Assembly (NCBI GenBank): GCA_038207585.1
Contig: JBBQZP010000001.1
Location: 62,001 to 126,000, forward strand
Source of the DNA: JBBQZP01 sp038207585
GTDB lineage: Bacteria; Pseudomonadota; Alphaproteobacteria; Rhodobacterales; Rhodobacteraceae
DNA: 64,000 bases
Direction: 5' to 3'
The notes beneath the pieces are model-generated. The model did no database searches. It worked only from the letters and a program-made list of their open reading frames with translations, and was not told the DNA's origin. Shown in pieces: positions 51,401 through 60,697 of this stretch. Both the position numbers and the translations under genes were made by a program. The number at the start of each line of letters is the position of its first letter. The first letter of the stretch is position 1.

Positions 51401-54038
51401 TGCTACAATCAGTGACGGAGTGTTCAACCAACTGTCCACGGCGGCAACAACGGGCCTTACCGTGGTCAATGGAACCGGCACGCTGAACGCGAACGGCGGC
51501 TCGTTTGCGGGTGGCATCGACGTCCGGGCGGGCACAGCAAACATCAACAACAGCACCACGGCGAATGTCGAAAATTCGGGCGGAACGGTGGTTGTCGATG
51601 CGGGTCGGTCGCTGCGCGGCAATCTGACCAATACCGGCGGTTCCACCACCAACAGTGGAACGATTACCGGTGCGCTGGTGGTTTCTGATGGTACGGTCAC
51701 GAATGCTACAGGTGCCGAAGTAACCGGTGCCGCAAGTGTAACAGGCAACGGTGTGCTGGAGGTCAATGGCGGAACCTTTGCTGGCGGGATCACTAATGCA
51801 GGCGAGACAAATATCAACGGCGTGGCAAGAGCGGATGTCACCAACAGTGGCGGCATCCTGCGGGTGCGCACAGGAAGCCAACTGAACGGCAGCGTGACCA
51901 ATACCGCGGGCACCACCCTGAGCGCTGCTACGATTACCGGCGATGTAGCGGTTGAAGGCGGCCGCCTTGAGGCGAATGCGGGGTCGGACGTGACGGGCCT
52001 TACCACTATTTCCGGGGGTACGATCAACGGGAACGGCGGAAACTTCACCGGCGGCATCCGCAACACCGGCGGTGAGATCAACCTGACGGACAACACCCGG
52101 GCTTCGATCAACAATGCGGCGGGAAGCCTGACAGTGAATTCCGGCGCGACGCTTACCGGGAATGTGCTGAACTCCGGCGCGCTGTCGTTGGCCGGAAACC
52201 TGAACGGGGGCCTGACCAACGCGGGCAGTGCCGATGTTCGTGGCACGATATCGGGGTCGGTCACAAACCTTTCCGGCGGCGAAGTGACCATCGGTGACCG
52301 CATATCGGCGATTGGCGGTACATTCACCAACCAGTCCGGGGCGACCTTCAATCTGGCGGCGGGTCGGATCTTTGCCACGGGAAGCGTGCTGGCGGCGCCC
52401 AGTGCGACGTTCGCTCCAGCCGGAGCCACGACGGGGTTCTTCAACGAAGCGGGGGCTCAACTGAACACCCGCGGTACATTGAATGGCCCGCTGTTCAACT
52501 CGGGCACCGTAAGTGCGGTCGATGCCGTTTTCGGCGGACGAGTTGACAACTCGGGCACGATCAGATCGCAAGGGACGACCACCCTGAACGGCGGCCTGAT
52601 CAACGACGGGACGCTTGATCTGACAGGAAGCGCGAGCCCGACGGACAGAGTGGTCGTGAACGGCACAGTCAGCGGAAACACCCGGCTCAAATTCAATGTG
52701 AATTCTGATGCGGGATCGAACGGTCGGGCAGACTCGTTGCTGGTTAAGGGCGGTGCGCTGACCGGAAGAGTGACGCTTGATCTGGATTTCAAAGGCACGA
52801 GGTCAATCGTCGGAAAGGGGATCAAACTGATCGACGCGGACGATTCCTTCGGCACTGCCAACAACTATACGCTGGGCACGACGGTGGGTCTGCCCGCGGC
52901 CGGCGAGAAATTCGTTTATGCCACGCCCAAAGAGGCATCGACGGGGGATACCTATCTTAGCGTCGCCGTGAACCCCGGCATCAGCGGCCTTGCCGGGAAC
53001 ATCTCGTTGACGCAAAGCCTGATCGGATCGGTTATCAACCGACCCTCAAGCCCCTTCGTCAGCGGTCTTGCGTATGAGGATGAAAATCCCTGCGGAACGG
53101 GTCTTTGGGGTCGGGCGCTTGGCGGTCACGCGACGACGACGGGCGCGACTGTTACCAACGGCAAGAGCTTCGACTCCAAGGTTTCCGCAAGCTACGGCGG
53201 CATCCAGCTGGGCGGTGATTTTGCTTGCTTTAACGGGTATTACAAGGGCTGGGATCTGGCTTTTGGTGGCATCGGGGGCATCAACCAAGGTAACACCAAT
53301 CAGCCGGTGTTTGCGGTTGATCAAACAACCGGCGCCCTGACAAACATTCAGACCAGTGAAACCAAAGCCAAGTTCGATCAATACTACGGCGGGCTCTATC
53401 TGGCGGCGGTACGGGGGCCTTTGGCGCTTGATCTGCAGTACAGACTGGAAAGAACTGACTTCAAGGTTTCAAACGCCGGCGTCGGCACCTTTACTGGTCT
53501 GGGGCTTACGGATGAAAAGTTCGGGTCGCGGGCGCAAACGCTTAGCGGATCTGCAAGCTATTCCTTCCCGATTGCGGACACCCCGTACACCGTGGTTCCA
53601 ACGGCGGGCTTTGCCTGGACGCGAACAAAGACCGATGACGTTACGTTTGACAACGGTGATCAACTGGCAATCAATGATTTCGACAACAAGACCGGATTTA
53701 TCGGGGCGACGATTGCGCGGACGAAAATTGCCGAAGACGGAACGTCGGCTTTGAACCAGTTTCTGACGGCGACCTTTTACAAGGATTTTGCCAGCGGCCC
53801 GACATCCAGCTTTACGTTCGAGACCGACAAGAAGGGCGTGTTCCAGTCCGATAATCTTTCGAACGACAACCTCGGCCAGTATGTCGAATTCAGCGCTGGT
53901 GTCAGCTATGTCAAAATCCTGGACGAAGGCAAAATCGGCAAGGCACGCCAGCTTAGCGCCTCGGTTCGCGCCGATGCGCGGGTTGGCAAACAACTTGACA
54001 GCTGGGGCGTCACCGGACAGGTCCGGCTGCAATTCTAG
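48486..54038 (+). CDS. Large autotransporter with repetitive beta-helix passenger
   Basis: A 1850-residue type Va secreted protein. Residues 1-42 are an extended signal peptide ending ANA. Residues about 43-1500 are a Gly/Asn/Thr-rich passenger, predicted to form a long parallel beta-helix, built from about eleven supra-repeats of roughly 91 residues. Residues about 1530-1850 form the outer-membrane beta-barrel, starting near CGTGLWGRALGG and ending with the aromatic C-terminus VTGQVRLQF needed for barrel assembly. The passenger has essentially no cysteines; two occur at the barrel start. A role in adhesion, aggregation or biofilm is usual for such proteins but no catalytic or receptor motif identifies one here. 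ATG at 48486 follows GGAG; the open frame extends upstream through the terminator region and is rejected there. Confidence 0.88.
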   Translation: MRISTAKAEVQTLRSALMLSTAMLTACLFLLDPQAANAETITWDAEPGGTAAPGTTGEAGDSAVSSGNGDWNVGTLNWTNDGGDTNRTFVTGDDVRFTATGGGTVTIAGASTIRPGSILFGANNYVITGGSIGTSGGQTIDTNAGVTATIASNITGSGAISVNSAGTGILILSGNSDGTGDLTVDGGTLRVTGSINNNVINNATLDHSGTITGQLLANGGTVNNTGSVDNPVPNASTVAVAGGVFNQQVGGQIIGRTRVRSGGILNANGGTFTDRINLNDGFANINADTNVSVNNTDGVLDVGAGITMGGNVTQTGGSTDNDGTITGTVDLSLGTFNQGADAIVGGLVTVDGGILNANGGSFTTGILHTAGTVNFNADTSAGTIENEAGTMNINAGITLAARVLVTGGTVNNSGEVANPALGASSVDVAGGTFNQLAGGVITGRTRVRNDGILNANGGTFTDVINLDDGTANINANTTVDVNVNDIDGALNIAAGITLGGDIVQSAGTTDNRGIVAGDVALSGGSFENRSGAQLSGTATVSGAGVLNARGGTFANPIAMTGGTTNILGNTSVNVGKSAGSLVIASGVTQTGGIVNSGGTTVNNGTVTLNVTASGGSYTQNAGGTTGGTATASSTGTIFAAGGIFTGGIINNGGTVSVTGNVIANLTHNDGDSTIQATRILTGNLTQADGDVLNLGEITGTVQVSGGNFQQNTGGRVGLLASVTSGGIITANGGTFAGGLQNDGGAINVTAGTTGNLRNNSGTSTIASTGLITGTVNQVAGNVRNNGDIGGTVSVAGGTFTQTATGTTSGLLTATGGVVAANGGVFTAGVRNDGADVTVVNSVSGDFTNQSGSTTIDADGILTGDVVVSGGTGIVSGRVIGALRVTGGAARTTAGSSVTAATRVATGGILNADGGTFGGSGITSTGGTINVRGVVTGNIDNASGQLNIGEGRTVVGDVTSTSNTTNEGTIDGRATISDGVFNQLSTAATTGLTVVNGTGTLNANGGSFAGGIDVRAGTANINNSTTANVENSGGTVVVDAGRSLRGNLTNTGGSTTNSGTITGALVVSDGTVTNATGAEVTGAASVTGNGVLEVNGGTFAGGITNAGETNINGVARADVTNSGGILRVRTGSQLNGSVTNTAGTTLSAATITGDVAVEGGRLEANAGSDVTGLTTISGGTINGNGGNFTGGIRNTGGEINLTDNTRASINNAAGSLTVNSGATLTGNVLNSGALSLAGNLNGGLTNAGSADVRGTISGSVTNLSGGEVTIGDRISAIGGTFTNQSGATFNLAAGRIFATGSVLAAPSATFAPAGATTGFFNEAGAQLNTRGTLNGPLFNSGTVSAVDAVFGGRVDNSGTIRSQGTTTLNGGLINDGTLDLTGSASPTDRVVVNGTVSGNTRLKFNVNSDAGSNGRADSLLVKGGALTGRVTLDLDFKGTRSIVGKGIKLIDADDSFGTANNYTLGTTVGLPAAGEKFVYATPKEASTGDTYLSVAVNPGISGLAGNISLTQSLIGSVINRPSSPFVSGLAYEDENPCGTGLWGRALGGHATTTGATVTNGKSFDSKVSASYGGIQLGGDFACFNGYYKGWDLAFGGIGGINQGNTNQPVFAVDQTTGALTNIQTSETKAKFDQYYGGLYLAAVRGPLALDLQYRLERTDFKVSNAGVGTFTGLGLTDEKFGSRAQTLSGSASYSFPIADTPYTVVPTAGFAWTRTKTDDVTFDNGDQLAINDFDNKTGFIGATIARTKIAEDGTSALNQFLTATFYKDFASGPTSSFTFETDKKGVFQSDNLSNDNLGQYVEFSAGVSYVKILDEGKIGKARQLSASVRADARVGKQLDSWGVTGQVRLQF
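49000..52260 (+). repeat. Tandem ~273-bp repeat array in the autotransporter passenger
   Basis: The marker [IVT]-L-N-A-N-G-G-[TS]-F or close variants recurs with its first codon at 49275, 49545, 49839, 50118, 50394, 50664, 50934, 51207, 51480, 51753 and 52020. Spacing is 267-294 bp, mostly 270-276, all in frame. Copies 1 and 3 are most alike (564 bp apart), suggesting a recent two-unit duplication. The units have diverged at the DNA level. Confidence 0.82.
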
Positions 54039-54053
54039 GCGAAACCCGACAGG

Positions 54054-54083
54054 CGCGGGGTCGGGCTAAGGCTTGACCCCGCG
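54054..54083 (+). terminator. Inverted repeat after the autotransporter gene, possible terminator
   Basis: CGCGGGGTC (54054-54062) pairs perfectly with GACCCCGCG (54075-54083) across a 12-nt loop, 16 bp after the autotransporter stop. There is no T-run, so it may be Rho-assisted or a stability hairpin. Confidence 0.45.
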
Positions 54084-54153
54084 ACCGCGTCGCCGCACAG
54101 TTTGACAGTAGGATTTAAGGCCTGTTCAGGCCGCCAAAAACGATTGGATTGTG

Positions 54154-55482
54154 ATGTCCTGGTTCAGCAAGGTCGCCTGGAAAGAGGGCCTGTTTCTTCA
54201 GCCGCAGCATCTGCAGCAGGCTGATCGATATGTCGAAAAGCTGATTCAGGCCCGCACCGATGTGATCACCCCCTATCCTTGGGGCGTTTCGGACATGACG
54301 ATTGACCGGGATATGGCGCAGCAGGGTCGTTTTGGCCTGCGCTCTATCGTGGGTATCATGCCCGACGGAACACCTTTTGATGCGCCAAACGCGGGGCCGT
54401 TGCCGACGCCGATCGAGGTGCCAGAAGATGCCAAGGGCCTGTATCTGTGGCTGACTTTACCCGATCAAAGCCAGAACGGGCGCGAAGTGGGCATCGGTGC
54501 CGATGCCGCCACGACACGCTATGTGCTGGGGTCGGCCACGGTGGCCGACAACACCTCGGCCGCGCGGGTGGAACACCCGGTTGAGGTGGCGCTGCCAAGG
54601 TTAGAGCTTGACGTCCGCCAGACCGCTAAGTCCGGCTATCAGTGCCTGCGCATCGCCCGCATCAATGAAGTGCGCGATGGCGTAATCTCGTTGGATGACA
54701 CGCTGCCGCCGCCAGCATTGATCGTGGCCGTGCATCCGGTGATGGTTGGCTACTTAAGTCGGGTGATCGGCTGGATCGAGGCCAAGCTGGGCAGTCTGGC
54801 CCGCTACGCCGCCGACCCGACGATGGGCGGCATGCAGGCCGCGGATTTCATGGTGCTGATGGTTCTGAACCGCGAGATCGGCATTTTGCGCCACTATGCC
54901 AGCATGCGCGCCGTTCACCCCGAGCGGCTGTATGAAAAGCTGGTCGGTCTGGCGGGGGAACTGGCCTCGTTCGATCATGGCGAGCGGATGGCGCGGACCT
55001 ATGCGCCCTATGATCACGCTGACCAGAAGGCGAGCTTTACCCCGGTGGTGCAGGATATTCAGCGCTTTCTGTCGCGCGATGTGGGCCGCGCTGTCCGGCT
55101 TGATCTGCGTCAGGTGCGCCAGAATTCCTATATTGCCGAAGTGGCCGACCGGAACCTGTTCCGCGAGGCAACCTTTGTGATCGAGGTGGAAACCGGCAAG
55201 CCGCTGACGCAAGTGCAGCAGCAATTCCCTCAGTTGTGCAAGGTTGGCCCCAACACGCGCATGTCGGAAATTGTGAAGAACAACCTGCCGGGAATCGCCT
55301 TGGTGCATTTGCCCAACCCGCCGCGTCAGATCAGGGTGGTGTCGACCAACGTGTATTTCCTGCTCGACAAGAAAACCCCGTTCTGGCCAGAGTTTTCGAC
55401 CGCCCCCGCGATTGGGATGCACTTTGCGGGCGACTGGCCTGAACTGAAACTTGAACTCTGGGCGATACCGGAGAAAATGTGA
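54154..55482 (+). CDS. tssK: Type VI secretion baseplate subunit TssK
   Basis: A 442-residue TssK protein, the trimeric adaptor joining the T6SS baseplate to the TssJLM membrane complex. The N-terminal signature VAWKEGLFLQPQHLQQADRY is characteristic, and the C-terminal domain that contacts TssL/TssM is full length. An adjacent in-frame GTG at 54151 is possible. It leads the rightward T6SS block here; its stop overlaps the tssL start (TGATG). Confidence 0.94.
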   Translation: MSWFSKVAWKEGLFLQPQHLQQADRYVEKLIQARTDVITPYPWGVSDMTIDRDMAQQGRFGLRSIVGIMPDGTPFDAPNAGPLPTPIEVPEDAKGLYLWLTLPDQSQNGREVGIGADAATTRYVLGSATVADNTSAARVEHPVEVALPRLELDVRQTAKSGYQCLRIARINEVRDGVISLDDTLPPPALIVAVHPVMVGYLSRVIGWIEAKLGSLARYAADPTMGGMQAADFMVLMVLNREIGILRHYASMRAVHPERLYEKLVGLAGELASFDHGERMARTYAPYDHADQKASFTPVVQDIQRFLSRDVGRAVRLDLRQVRQNSYIAEVADRNLFREATFVIEVETGKPLTQVQQQFPQLCKVGPNTRMSEIVKNNLPGIALVHLPNPPRQIRVVSTNVYFLLDKKTPFWPEFSTAPAIGMHFAGDWPELKLELWAIPEKM

Positions 55483-57071
55483 TGAGCGGCAACGACAAGG
55501 ACAAGACGGTTCTCGGCGGTGCATTACCCGGCTTTGGTGGCCAACAACCGCCGCGCCGCCCGGCCCCCGGTGATGGTGACCGCACGCAGATCGGCGGTGC
55601 CTTGCCGCAGGATGGGTTCGGCGGCTTTGACCGTGCGCCTTCGCCGATGGGTCAGCCACAGGGGCAACCGGCGGGCGGGAACACCTGGATCGGGGGGCCA
55701 TTGCCGCCGCAGCAGCCCGCGCCCAATCCCGGCGCATATCCTTCGCAGATCGGGCAAGCGGCCGGGGCCAATCAGGGGTTTTTCCCTGAGATGCCATCGC
55801 AGCGCCCCACCGCTCCGCAACCCATGCAGCAACCCCGGATCGCACTGGATGTGGCGCTGCGGGCCAAGGGTATTGGCAAAGGCGGGTCATCGAACCCGTT
55901 GGTTGCCGCCGCATCAAACCTGCTGATCCTGTTTGGCCGTCTGCGCACCGGTCTGGTGGAAATGCAGGCGCAGCCCTTGATGGATCATGTCACGCGCGAG
56001 CTTGATGCCTATGAAGGCAACGCCGTGCAGGCGGGCGCCGATCCGCACGAAGCGGCGGTGGGCAAATATGTGCTGTGCGGCACGGCGGATGACATTGTGC
56101 AGAACCTGCCGGGGGCCGAACGCGGCATCTGGATTCAATATTCGATGGTCGCGCGGTTTTTTCAGAAACGCGATTCCGGCGTTGGATTCTTTATGGAGGC
56201 GGAAAAGGCGATGCAGGCGCCGGGACAGCGGTTTCAACTGCTGGAACTGATGCTGGCGTGCCTTTCGCTGGGGTTTGAAGGGCAGTATCGCACCCTTCCC
56301 AATGGCGCGATGGAACTGGCCCGCATCCGCGCCGCGATCTATGAGACGTTGCGCCGCGTGAAGCCCCGCCCGGATGAGGATGTGTCGGTCAACTGGACCG
56401 CCGTTCCCCTGACCGGACGGCGCAAGTTTGGCGGCATTCCGGTCTGGATGGTGGCCAGCATCTGCGCACTGATGATCATGGGGGCCTATGCGGCGCTGAC
56501 AACGCTTCTGAACCGGGACGGCGGCGCTGTGGCCAGCACCCTGAACACCATGCACCCCAACGCCAAAAGCATCAGCATTCTGCGCACCGGCATTGTCGAA
56601 GCATTCGTGAAGCCCGACGATACCACGCAGCTTGACCGTATCCGCGCGGCGTTGCAGGCCGATATCGACAAGGGCGCGCTGAATGTGGGCAGCAAGGGCG
56701 ATTACATCTTTGTGCGCGTCAGCAACCTTTTGCTGTTCGACAGCGGCAAGGCGAAGGTCAAGAAAGAGTTTGCCGATTATGCCGCCGAAATTGCCAAGAT
56801 GCTGAACGGCGAACAGGGACCAATCAAGATTCTGGGCTTTACCGACAACGTGCAGATGTCGGGGCGCGGGCAGTTCAAGACCAACGAAGACCTGTCACTG
56901 GCGCGCGCCGAAGGGGTGCGGGATGTGATCGTGGAAACCCTGACCGACCCCGCGCGCATCACTGTTGAAGGGCGCGGCGAGGCTGACCCCATCGGTGACA
57001 ATGCCACCGCCGAGGGCCAGTCGGAAAACCGCCGGGTCGAAATCCTTCTGGCCAAGGAGGGATCGTTTTGA
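55482..57071 (+). CDS. tssL: Type VI secretion membrane protein TssL (DotU) with OmpA-like domain
   Basis: A 529-residue evolved TssL. Residues 1-115 are a Pro/Gly/Gln-rich cytoplasmic tail with three T-x-[IL]-G-G-x-L-P motifs (Thr9, Thr35, Thr68). Residues about 120-310 are the DotU/IcmH cytoplasmic domain, followed by one membrane helix (WMVASICALMIMGAYAALTTL). Residues about 395-529 are an OmpA-type peptidoglycan-binding domain with LGFTDNVQ and NRRVEILL. In Agrobacterium, PpkA phosphorylates an N-terminal TssL threonine that Fha binds; pppA and ppkA homologues lie 4-5 kb downstream here. It overlaps tssM by 4 nt. Confidence 0.93.
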   Translation: MSGNDKDKTVLGGALPGFGGQQPPRRPAPGDGDRTQIGGALPQDGFGGFDRAPSPMGQPQGQPAGGNTWIGGPLPPQQPAPNPGAYPSQIGQAAGANQGFFPEMPSQRPTAPQPMQQPRIALDVALRAKGIGKGGSSNPLVAAASNLLILFGRLRTGLVEMQAQPLMDHVTRELDAYEGNAVQAGADPHEAAVGKYVLCGTADDIVQNLPGAERGIWIQYSMVARFFQKRDSGVGFFMEAEKAMQAPGQRFQLLELMLACLSLGFEGQYRTLPNGAMELARIRAAIYETLRRVKPRPDEDVSVNWTAVPLTGRRKFGGIPVWMVASICALMIMGAYAALTTLLNRDGGAVASTLNTMHPNAKSISILRTGIVEAFVKPDDTTQLDRIRAALQADIDKGALNVGSKGDYIFVRVSNLLLFDSGKAKVKKEFADYAAEIAKMLNGEQGPIKILGFTDNVQMSGRGQFKTNEDLSLARAEGVRDVIVETLTDPARITVEGRGEADPIGDNATAEGQSENRRVEILLAKEGSF

Positions 57072-60000
57072 ACATCTTCAACTTCATGTGGTTGTTCAGA
57101 AAGCTCAAATGGCGCGGCTGGATGCGCTATCCCTTGATCGCGCTGGGCCTGGCTGCGTTTGTCGCCGTTGTCTGGATCGGCGGGCCGATGACCGGGCTGG
57201 ATATCCTGACAACAGTCTGGCTGCGGCTGACGATCATCGGCGTTGTTCTGGGTATCTATTTTCTGGTCGTCTTCCTGCGTTGGCGTAAACGCGCGCGGGC
57301 GGCGGCAGTTATCGAACAGGCGCTGATTGTTGAACCGGCGGGCGATGGCAAGGTTCTGGCCGAACGGATGGGCGCTGCACTTGCGACGCTTAAAAAGTCG
57401 GGCGGCAAGTCGTATCTGTATGATCTGCCGTGGTATATCATCATCGGGCCGCCGGGATCAGGCAAGACGACGGCGCTGAAAAACTCGGGCATCGAATTTC
57501 CGCTGACGGGTGACGATGGTGGCGTGGTCGAAGGTTTTGGCGGCACCCGCTTTTGCGACTGGTGGTTTGCAGAGGATGCAATCCTGATCGACACCGCCGG
57601 CCGCTATACCACGCAAGACAGCGACAAGACGGCGGATCAGACAAGCTGGCAATCCTTCCTTGATCTTCTGAAACGCAGCCGCCCGAACCAGCCGATCAAC
57701 GGCGTCATCCTAGCGTTTTCGGTCGAAGACATGATGCGCGCAACCGAGGATGATCTGGCCCGTCATTCCGCCACTGTTCGCGCCCGTCTGGCCGAGGTGC
57801 ATGAAACGCTGAAGATCGACTTTCCGGTTTATGTGCTGTTCACCAAGGCCGATCTGATTTCCGGTTTCCGCGAGTATTTCAGCAGCTTCAACCTGAACCG
57901 CCGCAAGCTTGTGTGGGGCACCACGTTCCAGACCAAAGACCGCAAGGCGCAGACTTTCGAACAGGTTCCTGCGGAATATGACCGCCTGATCTCTCGCCTG
58001 TCAGACGAGGTGATTGACCGGCTGAGCGAAGAGCCCGACGGTGTGTCGCGCATCGCGATCTTTGGTCTGCCGGGCCAGATGGCGCTGTTGCGCGACAATA
58101 TTTCGGATTTCATGCGCCGGGTGTTCGAGCCGACGCGTTACAAGACGAACGCCATTCTGCGCGGGTTCTATTTCACGTCGGGCACGCAAGAGGGCACGCC
58201 TTTTGATCAGGTGCTGGGTGCAATGTCCCAGGGCAGCGGCATGGGGGCGGGCTTTGCGCCGTCGTTCATGTCGGGTCAGGGGAAAAGCTTTTTTCTGCAC
58301 GACCTTCTGCGCAAGGTGATCTTTGCAGAACGTGACTGGGTGTCACACGACATTCGTGCCGTGCGTCGGACGGCGATTCTGCGCGGGCTGGCGCTCACCT
58401 CCATTGCTTTGGTCACGGTTGCGGCACTTTCGGCATTCGGGGTCAGCTATTGGCAGAACCTGTCGCTGGTGAATACCGCATCGGCCGAGGCGGGTATCTA
58501 TCAGCGCGACGCACAGGCGGAAATCGCCCGCACGGTGATCGACGATCCTGATCTTTCGGTGATCATCGACCCGCTGGAGCGGCTGCGCAACCAGCCGGCA
58601 GGCTATGGCAGCAGCGCCGAGCCGTCGTGGTGGGAAGGCTTTGGTCTAAGCCAGCGCAAGCGCCTGACTCAAGCGGCGACCAACGCCTATGACGATGCGC
58701 TGGAACAGATGCTGCGGCCCCGGCTTATTCTGGATGTCGAACAGCGCCTGCCCAAGATAATAGCCGAAGGCGATACCACCGGCATCTACCGCGCGCTCAA
58801 GGTTTACATGCTGTTGGGCGGACAAGGCGGCAAGACCGATGATGCGGCGATCCTGTCGTATTTCGATGGCATCTGGCGCGACAGTTTCCCCGGCGTCGAT
58901 GGCATCACCAAGCGCGAACAACTGACCCGGCATCTGGAAGCGATGCTTGCGCTGGACGATACGCGCGATATTGCCGTGCCGATTGATGATGCGACGGTAA
59001 GTGCTGCGCGAAGTGCCATAACAGAAATGTCGGTTGCCGATCAGGCGTATTCGTTGATTCTTGACCGGGCGAACGGGGCCAATCTGCCCGCGTGGAATCT
59101 GGTGGAACAGACCGGTGCCGAAAGCCAGATCGTGTTCACCACGACCGATGGCACGGCCCTGACCGATGTGAATATCCCCGGTCTTTATACCTATGAAGGG
59201 TTCTGGAGCTTTTTCTTCGCCCAACTCAGCGATGTGCGGGCGGGGCTGGAAGAGGACAAGTGGGTTCTGGGCGAACAGGCGGCCAACGTCGATTTCGACA
59301 ACCAGCTTGCGGGTCTGGATCAGGCGTTGCAATCGCGCTACGGGCGCGAATTCAAGACCGCCTGGACCGAGATGTTTGCCAAGATCAAGCTGGCGAACAT
59401 GTCTGCCGACAAGCCGCGCTATGATGCGCTGGGCGCTGCGGCGGCCCCGTTCGCCTCGCCCATCTTGCGGCTGGTCAAGGCGGTTGCCGCAGAAACCAGT
59501 CTGACGCGCGAATTCGAAGAGCTGAAGGGTATGACACCCGAGCAGCTTTTAGGAAGCGTCGAGACGGGCACGGCCGAAGGCGTGGCAAGTGATATTGGCA
59601 GCCAGGTTGCGTCGCGGTTTCGCAGCCGGTCGACGGGCGTGCAGCGGATTCTGGTCGATGCCTTGGCAAACAACGCAAAGGCTCAGGTTCGCGTCAACGG
59701 ATCGTCCGACAGCCTGACCCGCCCGATCGAGCAGATACAGGAACAGTTCGCCGATTGGCTGGTGCTTCTGGACGGGCCTGATACCCAGCGCCCGATTGAT
59801 ATTCTGCTGGCCGACCTTGAGGCCGTGCGCGGCAATCTGCGGCTTGCGGATTCGAACCCCGCGCAGTCGGCAGCGCTTTTGCCGCAGCTTTTGTCGAACT
59901 TGACCCGCAACAACTCTCGCCTGCCCGAAACCGTGCGCAATCTGGTGAACGAGGCTGAAACCGATTTCCGGGGCGAGGCTGCCGATGCCACGCTGGCCGA

Positions 60001-60688
60001 AATGAACCGGGCGCTGACCAACTCGATCACTTTCAACTGCCGCGACAATATCGTGGCGTTCTTTCCGTTCTCGAACAGCCAGCGGCATGTGCCGACCAGC
60101 GAATTCGGCAAGTTCTTCGGGCCGGGTGGCGATATGGATCAGTACTTCAACACCTATCTGGCCCCCCTTGTGACCCGCACGGATGACGGGCTGACCTATG
60201 ATCCGGCGAACCCATTGGCCGAGCGGTTGTCGCCTGCCACGCTGAAACAGTTTGAGCGGGCCGAGAAAATCCGCCGCGCGTTCTTTGGTGCGGGCGGCAC
60301 GACGCCGGATGTTCAGATCTCGATCACGCATGTTGCGTCGCACAGTTCGATCCAGCAAGCGCAGCTTGAGATTAATGGGGTGAACACGATCACCGCACCG
60401 GGCGATCCGCCCAAAACAGTGTCTTGGCCGGGGCAGGGTGCCTCGACCACGCTGCAGATATTCCCGGCACTGGACCGCGAGTCGTCGATTGAATTCCGGG
60501 GCGGGCAATGGGCGTTTGCCAAGTTTCTGCGGGCGGCGGCCTCGATCCAGAACAACGGCAATGTGGCGCGGGCCACCTATCAGATCGGCGGGCGGTCGAT
60601 CACCTATGACTTCGGTTTCAACGCCGTGACGAACCCTTTCACGATGCGCGAGCTTGGCGATTTCGCCTGCCCGCAAAGCCTTGATTAA
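57068..60688 (+). CDS. tssM: Type VI secretion membrane protein TssM (IcmF)
   Basis: A 1206-residue inner-membrane ATPase-like scaffold. Two N-terminal membrane helices (about residues 15-75) precede a cytoplasmic domain with Walker A GPPGSGKTT near 127 and DTAGRY; a third helix lies near 440-460, and the large periplasmic part carries the IcmF-related and TssM C-terminal domains. The start is TTG at 57068, 7 nt after AAGGAGG and overlapping the tssL stop. The Walker A is intact, unlike in some TssM proteins. Confidence 0.94.
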   Translation: MNIFNFMWLFRKLKWRGWMRYPLIALGLAAFVAVVWIGGPMTGLDILTTVWLRLTIIGVVLGIYFLVVFLRWRKRARAAAVIEQALIVEPAGDGKVLAERMGAALATLKKSGGKSYLYDLPWYIIIGPPGSGKTTALKNSGIEFPLTGDDGGVVEGFGGTRFCDWWFAEDAILIDTAGRYTTQDSDKTADQTSWQSFLDLLKRSRPNQPINGVILAFSVEDMMRATEDDLARHSATVRARLAEVHETLKIDFPVYVLFTKADLISGFREYFSSFNLNRRKLVWGTTFQTKDRKAQTFEQVPAEYDRLISRLSDEVIDRLSEEPDGVSRIAIFGLPGQMALLRDNISDFMRRVFEPTRYKTNAILRGFYFTSGTQEGTPFDQVLGAMSQGSGMGAGFAPSFMSGQGKSFFLHDLLRKVIFAERDWVSHDIRAVRRTAILRGLALTSIALVTVAALSAFGVSYWQNLSLVNTASAEAGIYQRDAQAEIARTVIDDPDLSVIIDPLERLRNQPAGYGSSAEPSWWEGFGLSQRKRLTQAATNAYDDALEQMLRPRLILDVEQRLPKIIAEGDTTGIYRALKVYMLLGGQGGKTDDAAILSYFDGIWRDSFPGVDGITKREQLTRHLEAMLALDDTRDIAVPIDDATVSAARSAITEMSVADQAYSLILDRANGANLPAWNLVEQTGAESQIVFTTTDGTALTDVNIPGLYTYEGFWSFFFAQLSDVRAGLEEDKWVLGEQAANVDFDNQLAGLDQALQSRYGREFKTAWTEMFAKIKLANMSADKPRYDALGAAAAPFASPILRLVKAVAAETSLTREFEELKGMTPEQLLGSVETGTAEGVASDIGSQVASRFRSRSTGVQRILVDALANNAKAQVRVNGSSDSLTRPIEQIQEQFADWLVLLDGPDTQRPIDILLADLEAVRGNLRLADSNPAQSAALLPQLLSNLTRNNSRLPETVRNLVNEAETDFRGEAADATLAEMNRALTNSITFNCRDNIVAFFPFSNSQRHVPTSEFGKFFGPGGDMDQYFNTYLAPLVTRTDDGLTYDPANPLAERLSPATLKQFERAEKIRRAFFGAGGTTPDVQISITHVASHSSIQQAQLEINGVNTITAPGDPPKTVSWPGQGASTTLQIFPALDRESSIEFRGGQWAFAKFLRAAASIQNNGNVARATYQIGGRSITYDFGFNAVTNPFTMRELGDFACPQSLD

Positions 60689-60697
60689 GGGGGGCAC

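Noticed and set aside
49000..52260. CRISPR or other DNA-level repeat array
   Set aside because: The repeats are in frame, diverged at the DNA level and conserved as protein, so they are coding repeats of the autotransporter.
50702..52444. 580-codon minus-strand frame opposite the autotransporter passenger
   Set aside because: Pro/Val/Pro-repetitive sequence that simply mirrors the passenger repeats; no start context and no domain.
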